Below are positions 1-11,518 of a stretch of 64,000 nt of DNA, piece by piece. The DNA is taken from positions 6,137,827 to 6,201,826 of the forward strand of contig NC_052114.1 in NCBI RefSeq assembly GCF_012273895.1, written 5' to 3'. Source of the DNA: Zerene cesonia (lineage: Eukaryota > Arthropoda > Insecta > Lepidoptera > Pieridae). Each line of letters begins with the position of its first letter. Position 1 is the first letter of the stretch. The notes beneath the pieces were generated by a model, which did no database searches, was not told where the DNA came from, and was given only the letters and a program-made list of their open reading frames with translations. Made by a program: the position numbers and the translations under genes.

Positions 1-1296
1 CGACAATATTTCATTTCTGCTATCAATAATTGCTATTCCTATATACATATTTCATCTCGCGATGCCGTTGCAAGTCATTTCAAGATTCATTAAAAGCGCT
101 ATTATCTAAAGATTAGACGTAATTGGTTGTGAACAATTGCGTTCAATCATTCATTTCCTCAACGGGACAATAGTCCCTTGTTTACATTCCACTACGTCAT
201 TCGCAAATATCATTGTTTGTTAATATCAAATAAACAAATTCATTATGCAATATATTAGTATGTAATTCAATATGGTAAAAATAAATCGTAACATAGCATA
301 TCTACCTACGTGTACTTCCGCATCATACAATACAATAATATATATATTTTTATATAATACATACATACTTATCCTTCTAAGCAATAGTTAAATTATAGTC
401 AATTTCTTAAAAATTATATTATTTATTGATAATGGTTATAAGCAATTTAACAATTGACTCAAATTAAAAAATACGCGATTTTTCAGCCTTGCCTCATTGA
501 GTTATACCTAATATGAGAGTTATATCTAAACCAGAGTGATGCAAGTTTGCTCCGATATCTGTGGGTACACCCAAATTAATCCAATAGCTCAAATATGGTC
601 GTATGACACAACCGCGAATAAAAAAAACCCACGTACAATATTATTTATAATGAATTTGAACTTAATATTATAACGATATTTTATATTAACCTTTAAACAT
701 CGTTCTTTGTTTGTTAATGAACAATCACACAGTTTCTCATTATATAAAAATTGAAAGTTTGTCATAATTTTAAAATCTAATTACGTTTAATACTAGAACC
801 TACAATGGTGTAATAATATTTTCATTTTCGTTATTCTTATGAATTCATCAGTGGATATTATAACTCTTAATGCATATAGAAATACGTATGATATTTATAT
901 TTTTATAAATGTTCTATCAAAATGCGGCAACAGGTTTTACAAACAGACAAGTTCAGTCTAATGAGGAAAATGCATGCACGCAAATTATGTATACATTATA
1001 ATATTTATATGTACATTATGTTATAACACTATCGTAAACCTATATATGGCTCCCACTTTATTCCTTACATAACAATTCCCTGAAATTATTTGTATGCTAA
1101 CATTTAACTTATAAAATGAAATTTCGACATTTTAGCTCAACTTTATTTCTGTTTGTTCGTTTGTCAGAGCAATGCTTGTTATAAGAAAATAAATCAAAGA
1201 AAACATTTTGACCTCTCCCTCTTTCCCACCGCCCTTTCCGTACAATTTTCACATATTATATTATAAATAACAATACAAATAGTTTTGAAAACTTAC
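1..1296 (-). other. Intron of the carboxypeptidase D-like gene (no exon seen)
   Basis: AT-rich sequence downstream of the donor at 1296 (GTAAGT on the minus strand). I see no further carboxypeptidase exon or recognisable repeat here; the next exon should lie beyond the left edge. Confidence 0.6.
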
Positions 1297-4200
1297 CTGT
1301 CGTAATATCATGTCGGATCGGCCTTGGCAACAGTCCAGTAATGTTGACCACGGAAATTACAGCGTTCTGTATGAATCCCGAATCGTCACTGACGATGCCC
1401 TTGACTCCAGTATGCACCTTCCATATAAAAGCGAGCAACGCTTCGCGATTTCTGTGCCATTCGCTCTCTAATTCCTCCGCTGGTGGGTACTTTTGACAAC
1501 CCAATTCGAGAGTTATCTCAAACGCATTTGTTGCCAAGTAGTTGAAGTCTTGCATGCCTTGAAAGAACGTATCGTTTCATTTCATCTTGTATTGTTAGTA
1601 GCCTTTATTACGTCATATATTGAACAGATCTAGTTAATAAATAAAGCCATTGCGGTCGAAAACTTGAGTGTAAAGGATTACATTGGTTTTCGGACATTTG
1701 AGTACGTACCCTGGATTACATACATTAGAATATTATATAAGTTTTCGTTACAACGCGTTTTCTCTAGATAGAACTAGTACAAACTAGGTAAAATGCGCAA
1801 AACACATAGTGTCTTACGCATTTATATATTACCGCTAGTATTATATAATTATAGAATTATATAATACTAACAGTCCGCCCCGGCTTCGCCCGTGGTACAT
1901 ACAGCCTTCCTCAATTAATGGGCTATCTAAAACTCAAAGAATTTTTCAAATCGGACCAGTAGTTCCTGAGTTGAGTGCGTTCAATCAAACAAACAAACTC
2001 TTCAGCTGTATAATATTAGTATAGATATACCCTGTATATTAAATATTGAATAACAATAAGCATTCAAGAGAAAGGTTAAACAATAGTAAATAACATAAAC
2101 GAACCAGTTCACATCTCATGGTTAACAACACGGTCTAAATGCCAGAGTGTTACGTTATTACTTATTACCGAGCGCTTCCTGTTCTATAAAGGAAACAACG
2201 GACAATGTCTGTCGGACTAACGAGTCTTAAAAGGACATGATTAAATATAAACGGTTAATTGATATCGCGCCTCTTTGCTGCGCTATATATGAACTCTTGC
2301 ATACTGTGAATTGGTTTATGACAAGGTCTACCTAACATCTATATATTAGACAATATTTTTGTATAATTTATTGGTACTAACATTTTGAAACTTTAAACTA
2401 TATGTCAATAGCAACACGAAATTTTAAATAAGCTATCATTAAATAATTCTTAACAGGAAAATACATATTATTAATTATTTTTAGCATGGAAATACATATT
2501 AATCATTGAATACAAATAGCATCAATTTTAGTGAGTACAAAAAAAATATATAAAATCTAATTAGCACTTAATCTGAAGCATTCCCATTATACGACTAATT
2601 TCAAGTATCAAATCACTTGAGCAGCTTTCGTCAATCCTATTACGTAAAAAAACATTATACCCTCAATCCTAGCATTAAATTGATAGCTTATAAATGCGTA
2701 TTGAGGTCAAGAGATATTATGTAAATGAAATGTAATATCAACATTGAAATATTAGGATTTATACTTTTGTTTCATTTAGTTCATCATTTACAGTGCTTAT
2801 ATAGTATGCCCATATGATGATACATACCATTGTACCAGGATATGTTGTATACGTAATTTTTTTATTTAAATCATTGTGTTTTTAATATGGACTAATTATA
2901 AATGATTTCCCTTCATAAATATACAGTCGTGAATATAAAAAAAAATGTATTTTAGTAATCAAAACAGTTTCATATCTACGAACAAACGTTTCAATACTCC
3001 GTTCTTTGCAAAAAAAAAATATCAAATACAGATAAGTATGGCATATAATACCGTATCAAACCCCATTGTTCATATTTGCCACGTGCCCTCTGTTTATAAA
3101 TAAAACACGACACGAACCGCACGAGATACAATTCAATGTTTTATGTTTGTGTTTTACGCAACGAGATATGATTAGGACTTAACTACACTGATGGTTTTTG
3201 TGAATTGAATTATGGAAAATTAAAACTCGTTAAAAATTAAAGTGTATTAAGTTCTAATAAGTTATTAGATTTCGATTTTTAGAGTTTTTTAACCGTTATT
3301 ACTAATGAGAAAAAAAGATACACAAACATTTATTGTGATGGAAAAACGAATAAACAATTATCAACTCTTGGTTTTACACTGTTTGAATAATGTTTTAAAT
3401 TATTATATATCTACATATACGTCATGATTTATATCTTTCTGAGATTAGCGCGTCCAACCAACAAAACAAACTGACTCTGCAGAACGGATTTTGATGAAAT
3501 TTGGTATACAGACAGGGTATGAGTTTGGGATAAAACAGGAATCTTAATACATAATATATGTTGTATGTATCGGTATAAGTGTATGTATACGTTATATTAT
3601 GTATATGTTGTAGCTTATTTTGCTATTTGTTTCTCGACCCGCCAATATTTAATTATGCTTGTTACCTTTTGCCCGGGTTGCATGGAAAAGATCACTTCTA
3701 AGACTGATAAGACCGCCCAAGAAATAGTGCTCTTTTTTTATCATGTTATTTTTTAAAGTTGTCTTATTTGTACAATTTTTGTTGGAGTGTAATAATTAAA
3801 TAATACCACTATAATAACACCAATAAAATACCTCCTCCGAGAGAAGTAGAAGAAATTCGATTACTGTGGCAGGATCACGGGTGGCCGAGAGGCTAGGCGT
3901 TGCTACAGTTAGGCAAGAAACGCAGGTTCGAATCCTGCCTCGTGATCGAATTTTTTTTATTCTTTCAAAATTTCTCAAAATACCTCCTTTCAAACTGTAC
4001 CAAGCCGCCCCGTTGGTGACGCCGCCCTGTTTCCCAAAGTTGTAGGAAGTGGCGTCCTCCCCCGCGCCCACGGGACACCCGGCCCGCCTCGGGTCCGCCA
4101 TGTCCGCGTGCGCTTCCGCATATGCCATTGCTAACTCCCTGGTACCGAATTATAAAAAATCTTATTTTTTTTTTAATACATATATTTCTATATATACTAG

Positions 4201-6164
4201 CTGACCCGGCAAACGCTGTTCTGCCTTACTCTTATCATTTAAAGGTATGAAAAATAGTTGTTGTTGTAAATGTTGGTCGATTCTCAGACATACCCCATAT
4301 GCACACAAAATTTCATAAGAATCGGTCCAGCCGTATCGCAGGAATTCGGTTACTAAAATTGTGACACGGGAAATTTATATATAAGATACCAACCCGTTCT
4401 TGGCCGACATGGTGGATTATGGCCTAAACCTCATAGGATTTCAAAAATTCTATAAAGTGAGTGACAGGGTTTGTATATACCACGGGCGAAGCCGAACAGC
4501 TATATTATATAAATGAAAGTCGTGTTAGTTACACTATTTGTAAGTCAAGAACGGCTGAACCGATTTACATGAAATGTGGAACGGATACTGTGCGGAGACA
4601 ACAACGGCTGTTTATCTTTTCCTTTGACAATGCAAGAGAAACCGCGTGCGGTAGCTTGTAATTTCACTCATTCTTGATATGTTGTTTAGTAGATCTGTCA
4701 GTTAGAATTGTGCCATAAACATTACCTATTGAAGTTTTAACATTTATTTTGGTATTTGTATTTTTATAATATAATATTTTCTGAAGCATAAAAAAAATTT
4801 AATCTGAAAAAATTAAATTTACATTCTAGTTTTTTCCATATCTGCATCAAAAGCAAAACATGGAAAGGACTTGGCCTTCAGAATTAAACCAGTAAATTGT
4901 ACAACATTCAATCTTTAATCTTTATAATTTTAATTACTTTTGCATCTGATATTTAAATATTATAATATTAAAAAAAATGCAATTATATACCATAACTTAT
5001 AAATGTTATTTACCTAAATGTCTCATCATCAGGACTGGCAGAATATTCAGAGACAGGGGCACCACTCCGGCTTTCATCATAAGGGTAGTTGGCAACCAAG
5101 TCTCCACCATGCAATGCTGCGCTTAGTACGAATGGAATAGCCATCATCCATCTCATCACAGCTCTTGTTTCCGGTTCAAGCTAGCACATACAATATATTT
5201 TGTTAAATTTATTTAACATTAATAAAAACAATGGATTGTAACAATGTAATCTAAATATACAAGGACAATACGAGAAAAAAAATATATATTCGAAATGGGA
5301 TGTTATCAGTTTGAAGCTTTTTTTCATCATCTGTTACTGTGTCTGTGTTTATATTTTGTTACTCAATATATAAGTTATTTTAATATACATACTTTTAGTT
5401 CACAATAATATTTTGTCTAGACCAACTCACCGGTGCAGCAAGACGGGTAACATCTTTTAATAAGTGATTGTTATGACTTATTCCTTGACGTTCAAATTCA
5501 AATGTTATTGCATCCAAATCGGGAAAATTTCTGTTTAAATCAATGGAATGGTTGTTTGTTCTTCCAATAAGGAAATCCCTTGCACCCTAAATACAAAATA
5601 ATGCGTATGACATATTGAAATTTGTTAAGATCAATTTCAAAAATTATTTGATAGAATATTTAACTTACTGTGTCAGTTGATAATTGCCATCCATCGGGAT
5701 TCATAGCAGGTAGTAAGTGAATCCTGGTATTGTGAATGAGGTGCACAATTCGGAGATCACGATTTATATATTGCTCGCAGAGATAATTCGCTAGACCTAA
5801 TAACAACTCCCTGCCGAGCACTTCATTCCCGTGAATATTGCCCACATATTTTACTTCTGGTATAACTAGTAAAAAAAATATTATTATAGCAAAAACTTCA
5901 AGCATCGCATAAAAGTAGATAAGTGAAAATTAATTATAACTTACGTGGTTGATGAAATCCAGGGGTTTCTGAAAACTCGATAACGTAAAGTGGCACATTT
6001 CTAACAGATGGTTCGGTTAATGCATACACTCTCGTAACATTAGGACATTTTTCATGTATATCTTCCAAAACTAAAGGAAGTTCTTCGTTGTTGTGATGCT
6101 TCCATACAAATTCTGATGAAACAGTTATAAAAAAAGCCAAGTACACAAATTTGTATAATGCCAT
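1297..6164 (-). CDS. CPD: Carboxypeptidase D (silver)-like, N-terminal M14 domain, 3' part outside window
   Basis: Metallocarboxypeptidase that trims C-terminal Lys/Arg from peptides in the secretory pathway (family knowledge). Six exons on the minus strand: 5945-6164, 5669-5865, 5431-5586, 5014-5180, 3984-4138, 1297-1557, about 385 residues with all phases matching; the gene continues left of base 1. I start at MALYKF (6164) because a hydrophobic signal peptide follows. Zinc ligands are seen in NIHGNE (H85, E88) and LHGGD (about H215); substrate-binding DLNRNF is at 155-160 and the general-base Glu lies in ITLELGC (about E316). All catalytic positions are present, so this first domain should be active. 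Domain 2 or a membrane anchor, which would separate CPD from CPM/CPN/CPE, lies outside, so the exact subtype is inferred from the signal peptide and the sequence style. Confidence 0.88.
1867..2032 (-). repeat. Helitron-like (Lep1-type) fragment
   Basis: On the minus strand it begins near ACTAATATTATACAGCTGAAGAG and includes a GTTTGTTTG run, a CCGATTTGAAAAATTC segment and a GGGCGAAGCCGG tail. The same core recurs at 46,449-46,580. This is a common lepidopteran repeat module; the Helitron assignment is from general knowledge. Confidence 0.5.
3875..3946 (+). tRNA. tRNA-like gene or tRNA-derived pseudogene, Ser/Leu-type arms, antisense inside a carboxypeptidase intron
   Basis: A cloverleaf folds by hand: 7-bp acceptor stem TCACGGG/CTCGTGA (extended to 9 bp by flanking GA/TC, 3873-3947, with one G-T pair), D arm GCC-loop-GGC with A14, G18 and G19 equivalents, anticodon stem TTGCT/GGCAA (last pair T-G), 5-nt variable arm GAAAC, and T arm GCAGG-TTCGAAT-CCTGC. 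A-box-like TGGCCGAGAGG and an exact B box GGTTCGAATCC are present, and eight T (3951-3958) follow as a pol III terminator. The D and T arms look like tRNA-Ser, but the long variable arm is missing. The 7-nt anticodon loop ACAGTTA has C instead of the universal U33, so a nominal AGT anticodon is doubtful. Transcription by pol III is plausible; decoding is not. It lies 37 bp downstream of exon 5 of the host gene, on the opposite strand. Confidence 0.55.
4197..4388 (+). repeat. Insect dispersed repeat starting CTAGCTGACCCGGC
   Basis: Starts CTAGCTGACCCGGCAAACG and ends near a GTGACACGGGAAATTTATATA tract, a module common in insect genomes. It sits in the intron between exons 4 and 5 of the carboxypeptidase gene. 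The family (non-LTR or other) cannot be settled by eye. Confidence 0.5.
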
Positions 6165-7060
6165 TTTCTCGAATTTTATATTCAAACCTTTTAAATATAA
6201 TTACACAATTCTTTAAATCACATAATTTCTAAAAGACCAGCGTATTTTATATCGAGTCGAAATTTATCATATTTTCGAATTAAATAAAATGAACAAGCTC
6301 CGTTAAAACACTGCTGACTACACACTCAAGACAACACTTGGTAGTGAATATCGATTTTCCCGCGGCATGTTTGCCAACCTAAAGAAACTTGGGCAAATTG
6401 GCAGCACTGTTTTTATGTTGCCATTATAATTTACCAAGTTTATATCGTCGTGTTTTTTAACTATTATTTTATACTGTGTTAATTATTATCTTAATGATTA
6501 AAATATAAATAACGTAAAAATCACACTAGTTTTATGGTAAAGAAATTTAGAAAATAGCATAATCATAACATGACGTGTTTTGCTCCACGCACGAGTCGAT
6601 GGTAATGCCATAGACTTCATATTTTCTGTCCATGATTACTTTTAATACGTTATATTGTGTAGGTAGGTATGTACTATGTATACATTATTTTTCTCATTAA
6701 GAGATCTCTTTTAGAGTACCTGGTATCCTAACTATGCCGTCACAACATATATTTAATAATATTTTACCCGTTTGTATGTTTGAGTTTGAGTATGTTATGT
6801 ATGATATAATAATGAAAGTAATCGAGGGAAAAATAACAATTTAAAATGTCGGTTTAATAGTTTTATTTAGAAGAATGGCTACAAAATAATTCCTGAAACG
6901 TTAACCATTAATTACGCCACACCCGTTATATAGACCTACTGAATTCCTTTCAATTAAATAATGCATTTATTGTGTTTGTTACTATTTTAATAAAAAATGC
7001 TTATCTAATAGATCATCACATTAAAATGATTGGTATTTTTTTTCTACTCTTGTATGATTT
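6165..7060. other. Spacer between carboxypeptidase and receptor genes
   Basis: Contains the 5' UTR and promoter of the carboxypeptidase gene near 6164-6350 and the 3' end of the receptor gene. A modestly GC-richer block (about 6340-6420) is the likeliest promoter region. No other gene or repeat recognised. Confidence 0.4.
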
Positions 7061-10000
7061 TCATCTAGTTTGTTTGCTAAAAATAATTTCTCCCATAAAA
7101 GCAATCGTTGCAAGTATGACTCCAATTCCATATATAATAAAAATTCCCTGAAATATAACATCATCTTTATTATGATCACGTTTTTATGTATTATTTAATT
7201 TTCTCATTAATTTTTTCATCTTTAACTAGCTGTTACAAGCAGCTTGGCCCGCGCGGTCCTAATAAATTTTCATGGTACAAACTTTCATCCCCTATTTCAT
7301 CCTCATGAGGGCAAGAATTTATCAAAATCCTTTCTTAGCAGATGCCAACGTTATTACATCTATCTGCATGCCAAATTCCAGCCCGATCCGTCCAGTGGTT
7401 TGGGCTATGCGTTGATAGATCACTATGTCAGTAAGTCAGTCAATCAGTCACCTTTTAGTTTTATGTAACATAACATTTTCGAAGATGGAGTGAACGTTGT
7501 GCAAGATCCACCATTACGAATTAACGTAAAAAATAAATTTAATTGATTATTGCATTGGATAGTTCTATTATATTCAGAATATTATATATTCAGAAAACCC
7601 CTAAAAATACCCCTAAACATATAAAACCCCTAAAAAATCCCATTCCACTAATTTACCCCCTAAATTTGGGGGGAAAACCCCTAAGTTGGGAACACTGGAG
7701 GCACTAGCTTTCAGGTAAAAAAGAATCATAAAAGTCGGTTCATCCAGTAATATGTTATCAGACTGTATTTTTAGGGTTTGTCAAAAGTTTACAAACACAA
7801 AAATACAGTCGAATTGATAGCCTACTCCTTTTTTGGAAAAATTGGTTGAATAAGTGAAAAATATATATTAAAATTTGTATAGTCACTTACTAGAACATGG
7901 CGAAATTGTAACGGTTCTATAGTTTCTACATCGTGCTTCGAACGAGATAGTTTCACTTCCAGCTGAACCTTATAGTTAAGATATTTCAACGCAATCTGTC
8001 GCAAAAATTAACAATTTTATATTACTGTTATAATTATTGAATCCTGTTACATTGTATTGTTTTTTTATAACCTGAGTTTCCCAAGCTAGCATGAGTCCTG
8101 ACTCATGTAGTCTTCCAATGTGTTCATTTATTTTATTGGTATACGGGGAACTTTTCCGCATCATTACAACGCAATGCTCATAATAGAAGTCTTGCAACAT
8201 TAAAGTAAAATCACGAACTGCTTCTTCAGTTACATATTCTCCAATTGCAAAGTATCCTACAAGAATCGAGATTATGAAAATAAATAAAATATAATCCTTC
8301 ATTCATTAGCTGCAGCTCGCCCCGCTCCGTCTCGGTATACTTAACTATTATAATGCTAATTGAATGACTGCTTTTATAAGAGTTTCGTACAAACGGCATC
8401 CTATTACTAAAACTCTGCAATCCACCTGCTCTCTCACAAACTGTGTCGATATAGATTGACATTTGAATATAATCTGTTGTCGCTATAACAACAGATACGA
8501 AAAAAATAAGATTAATATTGAAGGGTTGCTCACACAACAAACGCGATCGTTGCTTTTTTTTTAAATTAGGTAATGGTTCGGAACACTTTGCGCGAGTCCG
8601 ACATGCACTTGGTCGTTACGTTACTTGGAGGTTGGTAATAATTGATGCATTCCACTTACCTGCAGGCAATTTTTCAATACTATAAGCTATTTTTCGAGTA
8701 AAGCTTAAGCGTTTTAGTTCCTCTGGTTCAAACGAATGAAATTGCTTTGTTAATTGTTTAATAAGCGGCTACAACGTGAAGGAAATTTTATTTTTGTGTA
8801 ACATACATGTAAAAGGTTGATGCAACGTCAATTTAATTATTTGTCATAAAATGGCTTACACAATCGAATATCAATGGAAAGAGTAGGCTATCAAAAGAAT
8901 CGCAAAAAGAGAAACAAACTAATTTAATATTAAATGTTAAATTTAAGCATAACTAAACCGCCTTCAAATTGTTAGATCTAAACGAAAGTTAAAGGACATA
9001 CTTATTGAAATAAAAAAATAATCATTAAAATCGGTTCACCCGCTAAAAAGTTTTGAGGTAACAAAAAAAAGACGAATTGATAACTCTTTTTTTTAAGTTG
9101 GTTAAAAATACTATCTAGCCAATCTACACCAGCAAACGAGGTTTGCAGACGATTGTAGAAAATGGCGATTGTGGCTAGCAAAATCCACTTTTACATACTT
9201 CCTGTGATAGGGTAAGTGAAAACACCCAAGCATCATGTGTTGCTCCCCATATCAGTTTTCTATCCACGATGTCCTGAATTGTATCAATAGAGGGCTCATA
9301 TTTAGGAACGGTAAAGGTGGCTGCTAGTCCTCCACCATAAGCATTGTCTAGTACTAATCCAGTTAACATCACCCAAATGACCACACTCCGAATCCGCCAT
9401 GATTGAAATTTTCTTTCGCTCTGAGACTATGCATCAAGAATTGTATTAGTTATAATCCATAGCAACAAGCATCTCATGTGATTTTAACAACAATATTTTA
9501 CCTTTTAACTGAAAACTTACCTTTTTAGTGCTCAAAAATCAAATTAAAATGTGTCTCACCTGCGTTATTAATAGACCAAATGTTGTCAGAAATACATTTT
9601 CCGAAGAAAAACGTTGGCCGAGCATTAAAGCCAGAGAGGCGTATAGAAATGTAAATATAAGTCCAATCCACATGTATAAGCTGAATGGCATCAGCGGCAA
9701 CGTCCAACTTGCTAATAATCTGAAATTGTAATTATCAGGTATACAAACCGTTTCGTCTACAACACACTGTAGTTAAAATTTTGCATAATATAAGTAATTG
9801 AATGTGGTTTTAGTTAAATGACTTTATTGATGTTCCTTACCTCGGTGATGGAGCTATACAAGTCACAGCCGTCCTAACACTATATACCGAAAAATCCATC
9901 AGTAAGAACTCTTCGTACCACGAATATAATGCAGCTTAAGAATAAAAAAAATTAATCACTTTATAATAAATAATTATAAATAAGAAATTTTGAAAGCTAT

Positions 10001-10984
10001 AAACATTTGAAACATTTCAATGCTATAAAACTAAAAATTAAATTTATAATTATAAATAATTAAATCTAGATGAATATTACTTATGCCGAAGTCCGCCCGG
10101 TCCTCTACGACGCGTCCAAGTACACCAAGACCTGTAAAATTTTCGTATATTTCTCCCCACTCCTCCCCATTATTTTCTACTAATTCTATCGTACAATTAA
10201 CCCATCTGGAAAAAAAAACATTTTTTTGTTATTATGACTTCTAATTTTCTTTAAATATATCTACTACTAGCTGCGAAATGCACCTGCAGAATTCATCCAT
10301 TAACTGTATTTCGACACCGTCCCGTCCTAGCGGTGCAATGTTAGTATCAATGTTTAACAAAACATAGGGCTTATATGTAAAACATGCCACTTTTACCACT
10401 TTACCGTCTAAATTTGAAAGGTTGTGAGGAAATAATGACGAATTTTTATCAAACGTTTGCGAGCATGAATTCCAACGATCCAAATAAATCGGCATACTAT
10501 TGTCAACACCTACGAATTTGTGAGTGACTAGATCAAAAACTTGGCAATCATCTTTAGTGATAATAGGAATAACTAACAGTATGTGAACGATAAAATTCGT
10601 TTCTTTCATTCTCAGAACATCTAGCTGTCGCTGCCTATTTACTTCGTGAGTTAGTTTAGATGGCAAGATAATAAGTTTTTTGTCACTGCGCCTAACGTGT
10701 CCTTCATGTGCCACTTTATCAAAAGCAATCATGAACTCGTTTGGATTTTCTAACCGTATTATATAATCAGAACACCCAGCATCGGAAGCATTTATCATCT
10801 CATCAACGAAATTCTCAGTAATGTTCTGTATTAAAAAAATTCTATATGGAATAGAAAGAGCAACATGTATCGGCTCGTTAGAAATGATTGTAACACAATA
10901 AGACGATAATAAATATTGATCAATTAATATTTTTAACAGTACTTCAACGGATGACAAAAAAGGGTGACCAGGCCAAATTAACAT
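7061..10984 (-). CDS. Ir21a: Ionotropic receptor, Ir21a-type, intact nine-exon model
   Basis: Variant ionotropic glutamate receptor; the family acts as chemosensory or thermo/hygrosensory cation channels in dendrites. Exons: 10284-10984, 10081-10205, 9841-9934, 9560-9719, 9199-9420, 8660-8768, 8072-8256, 7891-7995, 7061-7147; phases join throughout to 595 residues from the ATG at 10984. The N-terminal domain is followed by S1 (DGKVVKVACFTYKPY), M1 (PFSLYMWIGLIFTFLYASL), pore/M3 (VVIWVMLTGLVLDNAYGGGL), S2 (YEPSIDTIQDIVDR, WGATHDAW) and M4 (GIFIIYGIGVILATIAFMGE). The ordinary SYTANLAA motif of glutamate receptors is replaced. The frame stays open upstream of 10984 without an ATG, so a short 5' exon carrying the signal peptide may be missing. 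The exon 7 donor (GTTATA) is weak. Receptor family is secure; the Ir21a label rests on remembered S2 style and is tentative. Confidence 0.85.
7225..7470 (+). repeat. Lepidopteran dispersed repeat in last intron of the receptor
   Basis: Begins near CCCGCGCGGTCCTAATAAAT, includes TTTCATCCCCTATTTCATCC and CCCGATCCGTCCAGTGGTTT, and ends with GTCAGTAAGTCAGTCAATCAG. This arrangement is a frequent lepidopteran SINE/LINE-tail repeat; its open frame is not a gene. Confidence 0.5.
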
Positions 10985-11184
10985 TTTGCAGTTTACAAAC
11001 AAATTTAACAATAGTCTACACACAGGTAACACTGTGATGAAAAAGAGTATGCTGATACCTGTATAGGCATAATATATATGGAAGCATTTAGGGATCCTTA
11101 TAAAGGATAATAAGTTAACACTACTGAAATTATATTCATTTATTTTATAAAAAAAAATCTATTATATTACATTATTATTCACAG

Positions 11185-11518
11185 GCTAATCAAATGGATT
11201 TCAGGTCCGGTAATCCCGGATCAGAAACTATACCTACTGCAGATGAGGTACATTTTTTTTATAAAATAATCCATAAAACGAAAGCGATAAAACTCACCAC
11301 GATTTATTTTTTTAAATAATTTTATAAAATGCTGTTTTGCGTAATCGTTTTTGAAAAATATAATGAACCAAACTCATTAATGGAAAATATAATACTTTTA
11401 CTTGTTATTAAGTGTTGGCTATTGAAAATTTGTTATTTATTGTTTACAGTCATGGCTTCAAAGGAAATTTATGATGTATAATTATACTTCATGTTCACAA
11501 CACGTATCTAATAACTAA
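11185..11518 (+). CDS. Doubtful two-exon small peptide, unrecognised
   Basis: Two open segments with good splice signals join in frame: 11185-11247 (acceptor TTATTATTCACAG, donor GAG/GTACAT) and 11450-11518 (acceptor TTATTGTTTACAG, stop TAA). They would encode about 43 residues including GSETIPTADESWLQRKF. AATAAA occurs near 11650. No start exon is clear (an internal ATG lies at 11194) and I do not recognise the peptide. It could be chance, the tail of an unseen gene, or a noncoding transcript. Confidence 0.18.

Noticed and set aside
3796..3983. Extension of the carboxypeptidase exon frame to 3796
   Set aside because: The frame runs on by chance through the intron and the antisense tRNA-like gene; the donor at 3983 and exact phase to exon 6 define the real end.
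7244..7468. Frame ending SSGLGYALIDHYVSKS
   Set aside because: This is the translation of a widespread lepidopteran repeat, not a protein gene.
8226..8540. Minus-strand frame beside receptor exon 7
   Set aside because: Lies in the intron, in a different frame from the exon; the receptor exons join without it.
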